Below the pieces are notes generated by a model. The model worked only from the letters and a program-made list of their open reading frames with translations. It was not told the origin of the DNA and did no database searches. DNA of 64,000 nt from CAMLOF01 sp041913045. GTDB lineage: Bacteria; Pseudomonadota; Gammaproteobacteria; Burkholderiales; Burkholderiaceae_C. Where the stretch lies: NCBI GenBank assembly GCA_041913045.1, contig JAYSGB010000012.1, positions 42,804-106,803 on the forward strand, written 5' to 3'. The translations under genes and the position numbers were made by a program. Of the stretch, positions 16,143-24,693 are shown piece by piece. Numbering within the stretch: the first letter of the stretch is position 1; each line of letters opens with the position of its first letter.

Positions 16143-17789
16143 ATGGGAACCGTTTCTCTGGGCAAGATTGCCTTTACCTGGCGCGGCGCATACGACGCCA
16201 GCGCCACCTACGCCCGCCAGGACGTGGTCGGCCACCACGGCGACAGCTTTGTGTGTCTCGCGGACGCCACCACGGGCGTGGCGCCGCACGCCGATTCCCC
16301 AGCTTGGGATCTGTTTGCCCAAGGCACGCAAGGGGTCTCGAGCCTGCCGGGCGAGGTCATTTACTTCGATGGCAACCAGCTGGTCGCCTTGCCCGCAGGT
16401 CAATCCGGTCAGGTGCTCACCATCGGCGCGCAGGGTGTGCCGGTCTGGGCGACACCCGATGTGCGCTCGGGCACCAAGGCCCTGAAGTTCCCGGAAAATG
16501 CCATCAACACGCAACCCAACAGCTACCGCCAGTTCGGCCTCATCATGACCGATGGCAGCATCCGCGCCTGGGGGCGCAACGTCAACTTAAAGCTGGGGGA
16601 CGGCACCACCTTCGCGCGCTCCTACCCGGCCCGCACGGCGTTCCCGCCGGGCTTCCCTGGGGCAGACAAGCTTTATTACAGCCACGACACCAACGGCTAC
16701 TGCATCGACAAGAACGGCCAGCTCTGGGGCTGGGGGTTCAATGGCTATGGCCAGCTCGGCACCGGCAATACGACCAACCAGCCGGTCCCCTACAACATGA
16801 GCGCCAACGCCAGCAACTCGATCGCCGGCAAAACCGTGGTGCAAGTCGCGCAAAATTGCGGTGTCGAGGGCTACAACAGCACCCTGGTGCTTTGCAGCGA
16901 TGGCACGGTGCATGCCTGTGGCTACAACGCCCACGGCCAGCTGGGCTTGGGTGACACTACCCAGCGCAATAACTTCGTGCAGTTGCCGGTGCTTTCTGGC
17001 ATCACGCACATTGCGGCTGGCCGGGAGCGTTACACCGCCTGCTACGCCGTCAAGAACGACGGCACCCTGTACTCGTGGGGTTACAACGGTAACGGCCAGC
17101 TGGGCGACGGCACCACCAACCAAGCCAACGTCGCCATGCCACGCGCGGGCGGCAGCCTCGCCGGTAAAACCCTCGTCAAGGTCTTCGGCGGCTATGTCCA
17201 TGCGTTTGCTCTGGACAGCACCGGCGCCTTGCATGCTTGGGGCACCAACGACTACGGGCAACTGGGCAATGGCAATCTCGCCAACCAGTTCACCCCGGTG
17301 CAGGTGGCCACCAACGTGGCCGATGTCTATGCCGGCAGCTACGACTACCCGCTCACCTATCTCAAGAAAACCGACAAAACCCTGTGGGCCTGTGGGGCCG
17401 GTGCGTACTGGGGCAATGCCAGCGGCAGCAACAGCGGCAACTTCGTGCAAGTCCCTGTAGGAAATACGGTGGTCAAGGCCGTGCACGGCGGTACCGGTTC
17501 ATACAACTACGGCGCTGCTTTATTGGAAAACGGCACCGTCTGCGCCTGGGGCTACAACGGCAACGGGGCGCTGGGACTTGGCGACGCCACCAACCGCAGC
17601 AGTGTGGAATTGGTGCGCATTGCGCAGCGCCGTGTGGTCGACATCTCATCCTACGGCTCAAGTTCCGAGCAGGGCCTGGTATTTCTGCTCGACGATGGTC
17701 AGGTGCTGGCCAGTGGTTATGCGGGCGAGGCGCAGTTGCCCGAGGACGACAGCGAAACGAGCTACGTGCCTTACCCGGTGATCCTTTGA
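16143..17789 (+). CDS. Tail protein with RCC1-type beta-propeller repeats (2)
   Basis: A 548-residue relative of the preceding protein with the same layout. The N-terminal WRGAYDASATYARQDVV binding module (about residues 9-55) has a W/Y/D pattern. It is followed by well-kept RCC1 blades: LWGWGFNGYGQLGTGN, VHACGYNAHGQLGLGD, LYSWGYNGNGQLGDG, LHAWGTNDYGQLGNGN and VCAWGYNGNGALGLGD. These repeats are closer to consensus than in copy 1. The two genes look like a tandem duplication that has diverged. The stop overlaps the DUF1833 start (ATGA). Confidence 0.78.
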   Translation: MGTVSLGKIAFTWRGAYDASATYARQDVVGHHGDSFVCLADATTGVAPHADSPAWDLFAQGTQGVSSLPGEVIYFDGNQLVALPAGQSGQVLTIGAQGVPVWATPDVRSGTKALKFPENAINTQPNSYRQFGLIMTDGSIRAWGRNVNLKLGDGTTFARSYPARTAFPPGFPGADKLYYSHDTNGYCIDKNGQLWGWGFNGYGQLGTGNTTNQPVPYNMSANASNSIAGKTVVQVAQNCGVEGYNSTLVLCSDGTVHACGYNAHGQLGLGDTTQRNNFVQLPVLSGITHIAAGRERYTACYAVKNDGTLYSWGYNGNGQLGDGTTNQANVAMPRAGGSLAGKTLVKVFGGYVHAFALDSTGALHAWGTNDYGQLGNGNLANQFTPVQVATNVADVYAGSYDYPLTYLKKTDKTLWACGAGAYWGNASGSNSGNFVQVPVGNTVVKAVHGGTGSYNYGAALLENGTVCAWGYNGNGALGLGDATNRSSVELVRIAQRRVVDISSYGSSSEQGLVFLLDDGQVLASGYAGEAQLPEDDSETSYVPYPVIL

Positions 17790-18331
17790 TGCCGAACGCC
17801 GCATTGTCTGAGGCCATCAAGGAAGCCTACGCCAGCGCGCCATCGGAGCAGATCATCCTGCATACCCTGGAGTTGCGCCATCCGGCCTTTGTCGATGAAA
17901 CAGGGCAGCTGGTTGCCATTCGGGTGGTGCGCGACACCGGTGATCTGTGGGCTCGGCTGGAATCTCAAGCGCCGCTGCAAGCCGGCGAGCGCGTGCAGTT
18001 CGTCGCCATGGGCTTTGAGCTGGATTTGCCGCCAGTGGACACCATGCCCGTGCCGGAAATCACCGTAACGCTGGATAACGTCTCGCGAGAAATCGTGCGC
18101 CACCTGGACGCAGCCGCCGAGTCGCAGTCGGTGATCGAGGTGACTTACCGGCCCTACCTCTCGACCGATCTGGAAGGGCCGCAGATGGACCCGCCCATCC
18201 ACCTGGTGCTCACGGAAGTGGAGGCCGACATCTTTCGAGTAACCGGTCGGGCGCGCATGCTGGACGTCGGCAACAAGGCCTTTCCTGGCATCAGCTACAC
18301 CGCCAAGACCTTCCCGGGCTTGACCCGATGA
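17789..18331 (+). CDS. DUF1833-family phage tail protein
   Basis: A 180-residue protein starting at the ATG overlapping the previous stop. It contains FHTLELRHP-like text (IILHTLELRHPAFVDETGQL), a ITVTLDNVSREIVRHLD segment and YRPYLSTDLEGPQMDPPIHL, which are typical of DUF1833. Such proteins lie just before the NlpC/P60 gene in many siphoprophages and probably correspond to the lambda gpL position in the tail tip. The function of the family is not established. Confidence 0.75.
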   Translation: MPNAALSEAIKEAYASAPSEQIILHTLELRHPAFVDETGQLVAIRVVRDTGDLWARLESQAPLQAGERVQFVAMGFELDLPPVDTMPVPEITVTLDNVSREIVRHLDAAAESQSVIEVTYRPYLSTDLEGPQMDPPIHLVLTEVEADIFRVTGRARMLDVGNKAFPGISYTAKTFPGLTR

Positions 18332-18744
18332 GCCCGACACCCCATTGGGCGGCCGAGTACATCGGTCGGCCCTGGCAGGCCGGTGCGCGTGGGCCGGATG
18401 CGTTCGATTGCTGGGGCCTGTTCCTGGTCATCCAGCTTGACCATTTCGGCCGAGAGCTCCCCGAAATCCCGGTGGACGCCAACGACCTGCGCACCGTGAT
18501 GACCACCTTCCGTGACCATCCCGAGCGACAGCGCTGGGTGACCGTGGCGCAACCCGCCGAAGGCGATGCCGTGTTGCTGCGCCAATCCCGCCACCCGGTG
18601 CATGTGGGCGTGTGGCTCGCGGTCGATGGCGGTGGTGTGCTCCACGCGGTCAAGGACGCTGGCGTCGTGTTCCAGAAGCTGCCCGAACTCCTGCTGCACG
18701 GCTGGCGGGTCGAAGGCTACTACCGATTTGTGGAGAACACGTGA
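18328..18744 (+). CDS. NlpC/P60-type tail protein (lambda gpK position)
   Basis: A 138-residue protein overlapping the previous gene by 4 bases. The catalytic Cys motif is seen in DAFDCWGLFLVIQ (about residue 31), and the His in RHPVHVGVWL (about residue 92). That fits an NlpC/P60 cysteine peptidase acting on peptidoglycan cross-links during DNA entry. It lies directly before the tail-tip J gene, like lambda K. The stop overlaps the GTG start of the next gene. Confidence 0.85.
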   Translation: MSPTPHWAAEYIGRPWQAGARGPDAFDCWGLFLVIQLDHFGRELPEIPVDANDLRTVMTTFRDHPERQRWVTVAQPAEGDAVLLRQSRHPVHVGVWLAVDGGGVLHAVKDAGVVFQKLPELLLHGWRVEGYYRFVENT

Positions 18745-21032
18745 TTCACGCCGAGCAAAGCGCTGTCGTACTTTTACGCAACCCCTTCCAGCCCAGTCAG
18801 CGCGAGGTGATGGTGGCCCACCCGAGCCAGACCATCCGCCAGTGGCTCGGTGCCCAGGGCATTGCAGAATTCGATCAGCCCACCGTTTGCATCAAGAACG
18901 GCGCCCCTGTATTGCGTGCCGATTGGGCGGTCACACCGATCGATGGCGTGGTGCTCTTCATCACCCTGCCGCAGGGCGGGGGAGGTGGAGGCGGTGGCAA
19001 GAACCCGTTGCGTACGGTTCTGATGATCGCGGTGATGGTGGTCGCCACGGTCTATGGCGGCCCCTTGGGCGCCAGCCTGGGATTCAGCGGCAACCTGGCC
19101 ACAGCCGTTGGATCGGCCATCATCATGACGGCAGGTTCCGCCTTGGTCAGTGCCCTGGTGCCACTGCCCACGCCCAACATGCCGTCCTTTGCCGGTTCGG
19201 GCGGGAGTCTGGCGCAACCATCGCCCACCTACAGCCTGCAAGGCCAGGGCAACTATGCGCGGCTGGCCCACCCCATCCCGGTCGTCTACGGTCGCCATCT
19301 GGTCTATCCGGACTTGGCCGCCACGCCCTATGGCGAATACCAGGGGAATGAACAGTTCCTGCACCAACTGCACTGCATCGGCCTGGGCGAATACGACATC
19401 GAGCAGATCCGCATCGAGGACACGCCAATGTCCTCGTTCGAGGAAGTGACCTACCAGATCGTGCCACCCGGCAGTCCGGTCACGCTCTTCAACCCGGATG
19501 TGGTGACTGCCCCCGAGGTCGCCGGGCAGGAACTGCTGGCTGGCACCTGGACCGGGGGCTTTGCCATCAACCCTGCTGACAGTGAAGTCACCCATATCGG
19601 CATCGACATCCTACTGCCGCGCGGGCTGTATTACGCCAATGACGCCGGCGGCCTGGACAGTCGCAGTGCCAGCTGGAGGGTCGAAGCCCGGGCCATCGAT
19701 TCCGAGGGAGATCCACTGAACGACTGGTTCACGCTGGGCAATGAGAGCCTGACCGCTGCCACCACCACGCCGCAGCGGCGCACTTACCGTTATCCCATTG
19801 CAGCAGGGCGATACGAAGTGCGTGCCACGCGGCTCGATGGCAAAGACACCAACTCACGCGCCGGGCACGAAGTGCGCTGGGGCGAGGCCCGGGGCTATCT
19901 GGCCGGCGGTATCACTTTCCCTGACAACGTCACACTGCTCGCCATCCGCATGCGCGCCACCGACAACCTGTCGCAGCGCTCCAGTCGGCTCATCAACTGC
20001 ATCGTCACGCGCAAGCTGCCGGTGTGGTCGGTGGACTCTGGCTGGTCTGCTGCCGTGCCCACGCGGTCAATCGCCTGGGCCTTTGCCGACATCCTGCGCG
20101 CGAGCTACGGCGCCAAGCTGCCGGATGCCCGGATCGATCTCGCCGCCTTGGCGCAACTGGATCAGGTCTGGGCCGGTCGGGGTGATCGGTTCGATGGTGT
20201 CTTTGACCAGCAGGTCACCGTCTGGGAGGCGCTGACCCGGGTCGCCCGCTGTGGCCGGGCGGTGCCTTTCCTGCAAGGTGGCATCGTGCGTCTGGTGCGG
20301 GACGAAGCCCGGCTATTGCCGGTGGCACTCTTCAGTCCGCGCAACATCGTCAAGAACAGCCTCAAGATCCAGTACGTGATGCCGGGCGAAGAGACGGCGG
20401 ACGCGGTGACGGTGGAATACTTCAGCAGCCGCACCTGGAAGCCCGATGAAGTGACGGTGAGCCTGCCGGGCTCCAGCAGCACCAATCCGGCCAAGCTGCG
20501 CCTCTTTGGCTGCACCACCGAAGCCCATGCCGTGCGCGAGGGGCTGTATCTGGCGGCGGCCAACCGCTACCGCCGCCGCATCATCACCTTGCGCACCGAG
20601 CTCGAAGGCCTGATTCCGACCTATGGCGATCTGATCGCCATAGCCCATGACATGCCCAGTTGGGGCGCGGGCGGCGAGATCGTTGCCTGGGATGCCGACA
20701 CAAAAACCGCCAAGCTGTCCGAGCCGATCGCATTTGTCGATGGGCAAGAACATGTAATGGCCCTGCGCCAACGCGATGGCGGGGTCAGCGGCCCACATGC
20801 AGTAACACCGGGAAGTGATGCGCAGCAAGTGGTCTTTGCAGACCTGCCCGACATCCCCATCGAAACCGGCCTGTCGGCCGAGCGCACCCATTTTGCGTTT
20901 GGCAACGCCGTGCAATGGAGCCTGCTGGCACGGGTGATCGCGGTGCGCCCGCGTGGCGAGCAGGTGGAAATCACCTGTGTGGCCGAGCACCCGGCAGTCC
21001 ATGACGCCGATAGCAGTGCCCTCCAAATTTGA
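18741..21032 (+). CDS. Tail-tip protein J-like (host specificity / TipJ type)
   Basis: A 763-residue protein. The preferred start is GTG 18741 (MIHAEQSAVVLLRNPF), which overlaps the NlpC/P60 stop. An in-frame start 129 bases upstream lies inside that gene. After a MoaD/ubiquitin-like N-terminal domain (to about residue 80) and a glycine run there is a hydrophobic pair of segments (LRTVLMIAVMVVATVYGG, about 95-150). The gpJ-type baseplate hub core follows (YSLQGQGNYARLAHPIPVVYG onward). The lambda gpI and gpJ functions appear joined here. It forms the tip that docks on the receptor. Confidence 0.88.
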   Translation: MIHAEQSAVVLLRNPFQPSQREVMVAHPSQTIRQWLGAQGIAEFDQPTVCIKNGAPVLRADWAVTPIDGVVLFITLPQGGGGGGGGKNPLRTVLMIAVMVVATVYGGPLGASLGFSGNLATAVGSAIIMTAGSALVSALVPLPTPNMPSFAGSGGSLAQPSPTYSLQGQGNYARLAHPIPVVYGRHLVYPDLAATPYGEYQGNEQFLHQLHCIGLGEYDIEQIRIEDTPMSSFEEVTYQIVPPGSPVTLFNPDVVTAPEVAGQELLAGTWTGGFAINPADSEVTHIGIDILLPRGLYYANDAGGLDSRSASWRVEARAIDSEGDPLNDWFTLGNESLTAATTTPQRRTYRYPIAAGRYEVRATRLDGKDTNSRAGHEVRWGEARGYLAGGITFPDNVTLLAIRMRATDNLSQRSSRLINCIVTRKLPVWSVDSGWSAAVPTRSIAWAFADILRASYGAKLPDARIDLAALAQLDQVWAGRGDRFDGVFDQQVTVWEALTRVARCGRAVPFLQGGIVRLVRDEARLLPVALFSPRNIVKNSLKIQYVMPGEETADAVTVEYFSSRTWKPDEVTVSLPGSSSTNPAKLRLFGCTTEAHAVREGLYLAAANRYRRRIITLRTELEGLIPTYGDLIAIAHDMPSWGAGGEIVAWDADTKTAKLSEPIAFVDGQEHVMALRQRDGGVSGPHAVTPGSDAQQVVFADLPDIPIETGLSAERTHFAFGNAVQWSLLARVIAVRPRGEQVEITCVAEHPAVHDADSSALQI

Positions 21033-21043
21033 AAGGAAAGAAG

Positions 21044-21334
21044 ATGAACGAACCCCACCTGATGGATGGCATGGTGGTCATGCCCCATGACGAATTTGAA
21101 ACCCTGCTGGAGCGCGCCGCCGAGCGTGGGGCGCGTCACGCATTGTCCGATGTCGGACTGGATGGCCCGGATGCCGCAAACGACATCCGCGAGCTCAGGA
21201 ATTTGCTCGACGCCTTCAACGAGGCCAAGAAAACCGCCGGGCTCACGCTGGTCAAGATGCTGGTCACGGGTCTGGTGCTGGCCTTGCTCGCCGGCACCAT
21301 CGTCAAAATCAAACTGTTCGGAGGCCCGCAATGA
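21044..21334 (+). CDS. DUF6127-type small membrane protein
   Basis: A 96-residue protein starting at ATG 21044, with GGAAAGAAG upstream. It has a conserved N-terminal helical part (MPHDEFETLLERAAERGAR, then ALSDVGLDG, DIRELRNLLDAFNEAKKTA) and one C-terminal membrane helix (LVKMLVTGLVLALLAGTIVKI). This fits the DUF6127 proteins that sit beside the holin in prophages. A role in lysis timing is possible but not shown. The stop overlaps the holin start. Confidence 0.7.
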   Translation: MNEPHLMDGMVVMPHDEFETLLERAAERGARHALSDVGLDGPDAANDIRELRNLLDAFNEAKKTAGLTLVKMLVTGLVLALLAGTIVKIKLFGGPQ

Positions 21335-21759
21335 GCCCGATCTTCACAACGCTCGCCCCCGGCCTCTTTGAGGCCGGTGCCAAACTGATCGATCGCCTGA
21401 TTCCCGATCCGGCCCAGCGTGAGCAAGCCAAGCTCGCCTTGTTTCAGGCCGAGGGGCAACAAGCCCTGCAGGAAATGCAGGTCAGCCTCTCGGCCATCCT
21501 GGCCGAAGCCAACTCAACCGACCCGTGGACCAGTCGGGCGCGCCCGACCTTCCTGTACGTGATCTACGGCGTGATCCTGCTGTCGGTGATTGGCAGCATC
21601 ATCGGCATCTGGTGGCCCGCCGAGGTGTTCCAGGCCGCCGACAACCTCTCCAAGCTGCTCAACGCCGTACCCGAGAGCTTGTGGTGGCTCTTCGGTGCCG
21701 GCTACCTCGGTTACACCGGTGCGCGCAGCTTCGACAAATGGCGCGGCGTGCCCAGGTAG
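21331..21759 (+). CDS. Three-TM holin-family protein
   Basis: A 142-residue protein of the GTA/phage 3TM holin family. An amphipathic N-terminal half (FEAGAKLIDRLIPDPAQREQAK) precedes WTSRARPTFLYVIYGVILL. A further hydrophobic segment lies at about residues 100-130 (LLNAVPESLWWLFGAGYLGY), and the protein ends GARSFDKWRGV. Holins form the membrane holes that release the lysin at the end of the phage cycle. No separate endolysin gene is seen next to it. This is the last clear prophage gene before the unrelated NusG/recombinase module. Confidence 0.82.
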   Translation: MSPIFTTLAPGLFEAGAKLIDRLIPDPAQREQAKLALFQAEGQQALQEMQVSLSAILAEANSTDPWTSRARPTFLYVIYGVILLSVIGSIIGIWWPAEVFQAADNLSKLLNAVPESLWWLFGAGYLGYTGARSFDKWRGVPR

Positions 21760-21963
21760 GCATACCGATAGGCCATTGATCGCCAGCGTCTGCAAACGTA
21801 AATCATTGACCCAATCTTCATCCGCTTCCCTTATGGGTGGCTGGTGAAGGCGGGGTCTTTTGTCGTTTGTGCGCCAGAAATCTGCACAACACCCGCCAGA
21901 TGGCCTTGGCTTTGTTCGCGAACAGCGCCTTCATGGAGGCATGTTCACCTTGCCCCACGCCCC

Positions 21964-22899
21964 ATGGCCCAGCGCCTGCTGACCTCGCCACAAGCTGCCG
22001 AGCGTCTGGGCCTGCCTGTGCAGGCGCTTTACAAACTGCGCGATGCCGACGAGGGCCTGGCCATCACCCAGACCGGCCTGCAGGTCGGCTACCAGGTCGA
22101 AGACATTGCGGCGTACGAGCGCCGCGAGATGCTGGCCCTGGTCGAGCAGGTGCTGGCCACGGCAAGACCGCTGCCGCTGATCCGTGCCATGGCGCAGTTG
22201 CTGCGATCGCCGCCGCCAGAAGAGGGGCTGCCGGCCCCTGCGCCCAATCCGCGGCCATCCCCTAAGCCCCTCACGTCCGCCGCGCCTGACACGCATGACG
22301 GGCCCGCCACGGCGCCCCCAAAAGCCCCCGCCGTTTCGCCGCCAACCCCTCAAAAAGCCGCACCGGTCACACCGGTCACACCAGCCACATCGGCCTGGTT
22401 CCTGGTCCGCAGCAAACCCCGCCAGGAATCGGTGGCACTCACCCATCTGGCACGCCAGGGCTACGAGTCCTACCTCCCCCTGTTCGCCACCGAAAAACTC
22501 GTCCGTCGCAAATCCACTGTCGTGCAAGAGCCGATGTTTGCGCGCTACCTGTTTGTGCGGCTCGACACATCAGGTCACGAAAGGGGCCAAGGCCAGAGCT
22601 GGAGCCCGATCCGCTCCACTGTGGGGGTCAGCGAATTGGTGTGCTTCGGCAGCCGGCCCGCGCGGGTCGATGACGCCCTTATCGTCACCCTGCGCGAACG
22701 CGAATCCGCACAGCAAGCCGCCCCAATCACCCTGTTCGCCCATGGCGACAGCGTGCGCATTACCGAAGGAGCCTTTGCGGGGCTGGAGGCGATCTACCAG
22801 ATGAAGGATGCAGAGGGTCGCGCCATGGTGCTGCTGGATCTCTTGAGCAAACCCGTGGCCATGACCCTCGACGCAGCCAGTCTGCGCAAGGTTGGGTGA
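21964..22899 (+). CDS. HTH - proline-rich linker - NusG-domain fusion protein
   Basis: A 311-residue protein from ATG 21964. Residues about 1-60 (MAQRLLTSPQAAERLGLPVQ...) look like a small MerR/excisionase-type helix-turn-helix. About 85-150 is a Pro/Ala-rich linker. From about 148 on there is a complete NusG N-terminal domain (AWFLVRSKPRQESVALTHL) and a KOW domain (FAHGDSVRITEGAFAGLEA, near residue 265). It is thus a specialised NusG paralogue that may travel with RNA polymerase, with a domain that could add its own DNA contact. It opens the module containing the recombinase and ParB genes. An in-frame GTG at 21844 is possible but adds a sequence without family features. Confidence 0.75.
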   Translation: MAQRLLTSPQAAERLGLPVQALYKLRDADEGLAITQTGLQVGYQVEDIAAYERREMLALVEQVLATARPLPLIRAMAQLLRSPPPEEGLPAPAPNPRPSPKPLTSAAPDTHDGPATAPPKAPAVSPPTPQKAAPVTPVTPATSAWFLVRSKPRQESVALTHLARQGYESYLPLFATEKLVRRKSTVVQEPMFARYLFVRLDTSGHERGQGQSWSPIRSTVGVSELVCFGSRPARVDDALIVTLRERESAQQAAPITLFAHGDSVRITEGAFAGLEAIYQMKDAEGRAMVLLDLLSKPVAMTLDAASLRKVG

Positions 22900-23017
22900 T
22901 GCACGACCGCACAGCCTCACGCCGCGCCACTTTATCTCGCCGGCATCCCCGGCATGGCCTTGATACGGCTTGGCCTTCGAAGCCAACATGGCCCCACACA
23001 AATAAGACGAACCGATC

Positions 23018-24592
23018 ATGGCATTGACTGACACCCCCACCGACCCCGACACCAGAGCCTTCCGCGCCGCCCAGTACGTGCGCATGTCCACCGAACACCA
23101 GCAATACTCGACCCTCAATCAGGCAGACAAGATCCGCGAGTACGCCGACAAGCGCGGGATTGAGATCGTGCGCACCTATGCCGACGACGGCAAGAGTGGT
23201 CTGTCCATCGGTGGCCGTGCCTCCCTGCAAAAGTTAATCGCCGACGTCGAATCGGGCAACACCGATTTCAACCTGATCCTGGTCTACGACGTCAGTCGCT
23301 GGGGCCGGTTTCAGGACGCAGACGAGTCCGCCTATTACGAGTACATCTGCAAACGCAAGGGCATCAGCGTCGCCTACGTCGCCGAGCAGTTCGAAAACGA
23401 TGGATCTCCCGTCTCCACGATCGTCAAAGGCGTCAAGCGCGCCATGGCCGGCGAATACAGCCGCGAACTCTCGGCCAAGGTGTTTGCCGGCCAGTGCCGC
23501 CTGATCGAACTGGGCTTTCGCCAAGGTGGCCCAGCCGGCTTTGGCCTACGCCGGGTGCTGATCGACCAGAGCGGTGCCATCAAAGCCACCTTGAAACCCG
23601 GCGAGCACAAAAGCCTGCAAACCGACCGGGTGATCTTGGTGCCGGGCCCGGCGCAGGAAGTGGCCACAGTCCACCAGATCTACCGCTGGCTGGTCGATGA
23701 CGACTTGCCACTGTCTGAAATCGCCCAGCGCCTCAACGACATCCCCGTCTATACCGATCTGGACCGACCATGGACCTACAGCACGGTGCGCCAGGTGCTG
23801 ACCAACGAGAAGTACATCGGCAACAACGTCTACAACCGCCATTCCTTCAAGCTCAAGAAAAAGCACGTCGACAACCCGCCCGAGATGTGGATCCGCAAGG
23901 AGGGCGCGTTCGAGGGCATCGTACCGCTGGACACCTTTCTGGCCGCCCAGGAGGTGCTGACCGAGCGCAGCAAACGGCTGACGGACGAGGAGTTGCTCAA
24001 CCATCTCAAGACCCTCTACGCCGAGTGCGGGCATCTGTCGGGCTTCATCATCGACCAGGTGGCAAATGGCCCCTCGGCCAGCCTGTACACCTCCCGCTTC
24101 GGCAGCCTGATGCGCGCCTACGAGCTGATTGGCTACCGCCCACCGGGCGGTACCGAACATCTGGAGATCAACCGGCGTCTGCGCCAACTCCACCCGGAAA
24201 TCATCGCCCGCACCGAACACACCATTGCCGAGCTGGGTGGCCACATCCGGCGCGACCCGAAGACCGATCTCTTGACCCTCAACGACGAACTGGTCATCAG
24301 CCTGGTGCTGGCCCGCTGCCAGACCACTCCGAAGGGCCATCTGCGCTGGCGCATCCGGTTCGATCCGGCGCGGCTGTTTGACACCGGCCACCCCGACATC
24401 ACGGTCGCCATCCGGTTAGACCCCGCCAACACCCAGGAGCTCGACTACTACCTGCTGCCCCGGCTCGATCTGCCCGAGCAGGAAATCCGCGTCAGCAACA
24501 AAAACAGCGCTGACTTCGAGTGCTTTCGCTTCGACGACCTGACCTTCTTCTACGGCATGTCGGAACGGGAGCGCCTGCAGCGGCGCATCTGA
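23018..24592 (+). CDS. Large serine recombinase
   Basis: A 524-residue recombinase. The catalytic resolvase domain occupies about residues 10-160. The nucleophile serine lies in AAQYVRMSTEHQQYS (residue 23), and the arginines in DVSRWGRFQDAD and SRELSAKVF. A Recombinase domain (about 175-280, including TVRQVLTNEKYIGNNVYN) and a C-terminal region follow. The zinc-ribbon typical of many phage integrases is not obvious. Large serine recombinases integrate or excise mobile DNA between att sites. Here the partners are ParB-like and NusG-like genes, not phage or transposon genes, so its substrate is unknown. Confidence 0.9.
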   Translation: MALTDTPTDPDTRAFRAAQYVRMSTEHQQYSTLNQADKIREYADKRGIEIVRTYADDGKSGLSIGGRASLQKLIADVESGNTDFNLILVYDVSRWGRFQDADESAYYEYICKRKGISVAYVAEQFENDGSPVSTIVKGVKRAMAGEYSRELSAKVFAGQCRLIELGFRQGGPAGFGLRRVLIDQSGAIKATLKPGEHKSLQTDRVILVPGPAQEVATVHQIYRWLVDDDLPLSEIAQRLNDIPVYTDLDRPWTYSTVRQVLTNEKYIGNNVYNRHSFKLKKKHVDNPPEMWIRKEGAFEGIVPLDTFLAAQEVLTERSKRLTDEELLNHLKTLYAECGHLSGFIIDQVANGPSASLYTSRFGSLMRAYELIGYRPPGGTEHLEINRRLRQLHPEIIARTEHTIAELGGHIRRDPKTDLLTLNDELVISLVLARCQTTPKGHLRWRIRFDPARLFDTGHPDITVAIRLDPANTQELDYYLLPRLDLPEQEIRVSNKNSADFECFRFDDLTFFYGMSERERLQRRI

Positions 24593-24645
24593 CGAATCTG
24601 ACGCCGCTGACCCATCCACCCAACCATCCCAAGAAAGGAAGCCCC

Positions 24646-24693
24646 ATGACACCCACACCAACCCACCCACTCAAGCGGAGGCCCCCATGCTGA
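24646..24693 (+). CDS. Candidate 15-residue proline-rich leader peptide
   Basis: An ATG at 24646 with a good AAAGGAAG ribosome site (24634-24641) opens a 15-codon frame, MTPTPTHPLKRRPPC. Six of its residues are proline, with a PP pair near the end. Its stop (24691-24693) lies across the ATG of the first ParB gene at 24687. The arrangement would couple ParB translation to passage through a slow, proline-rich leader. Only the sequence layout supports it. Confidence 0.35.
   Translation: MTPTPTHPLKRRPPC

Noticed and set aside
21806..21835. Promoter TTGACC / CTTATG before the NusG-fusion gene
   Set aside because: Spacing of 18 is acceptable but the -10 box is weak. A confident call was not possible.
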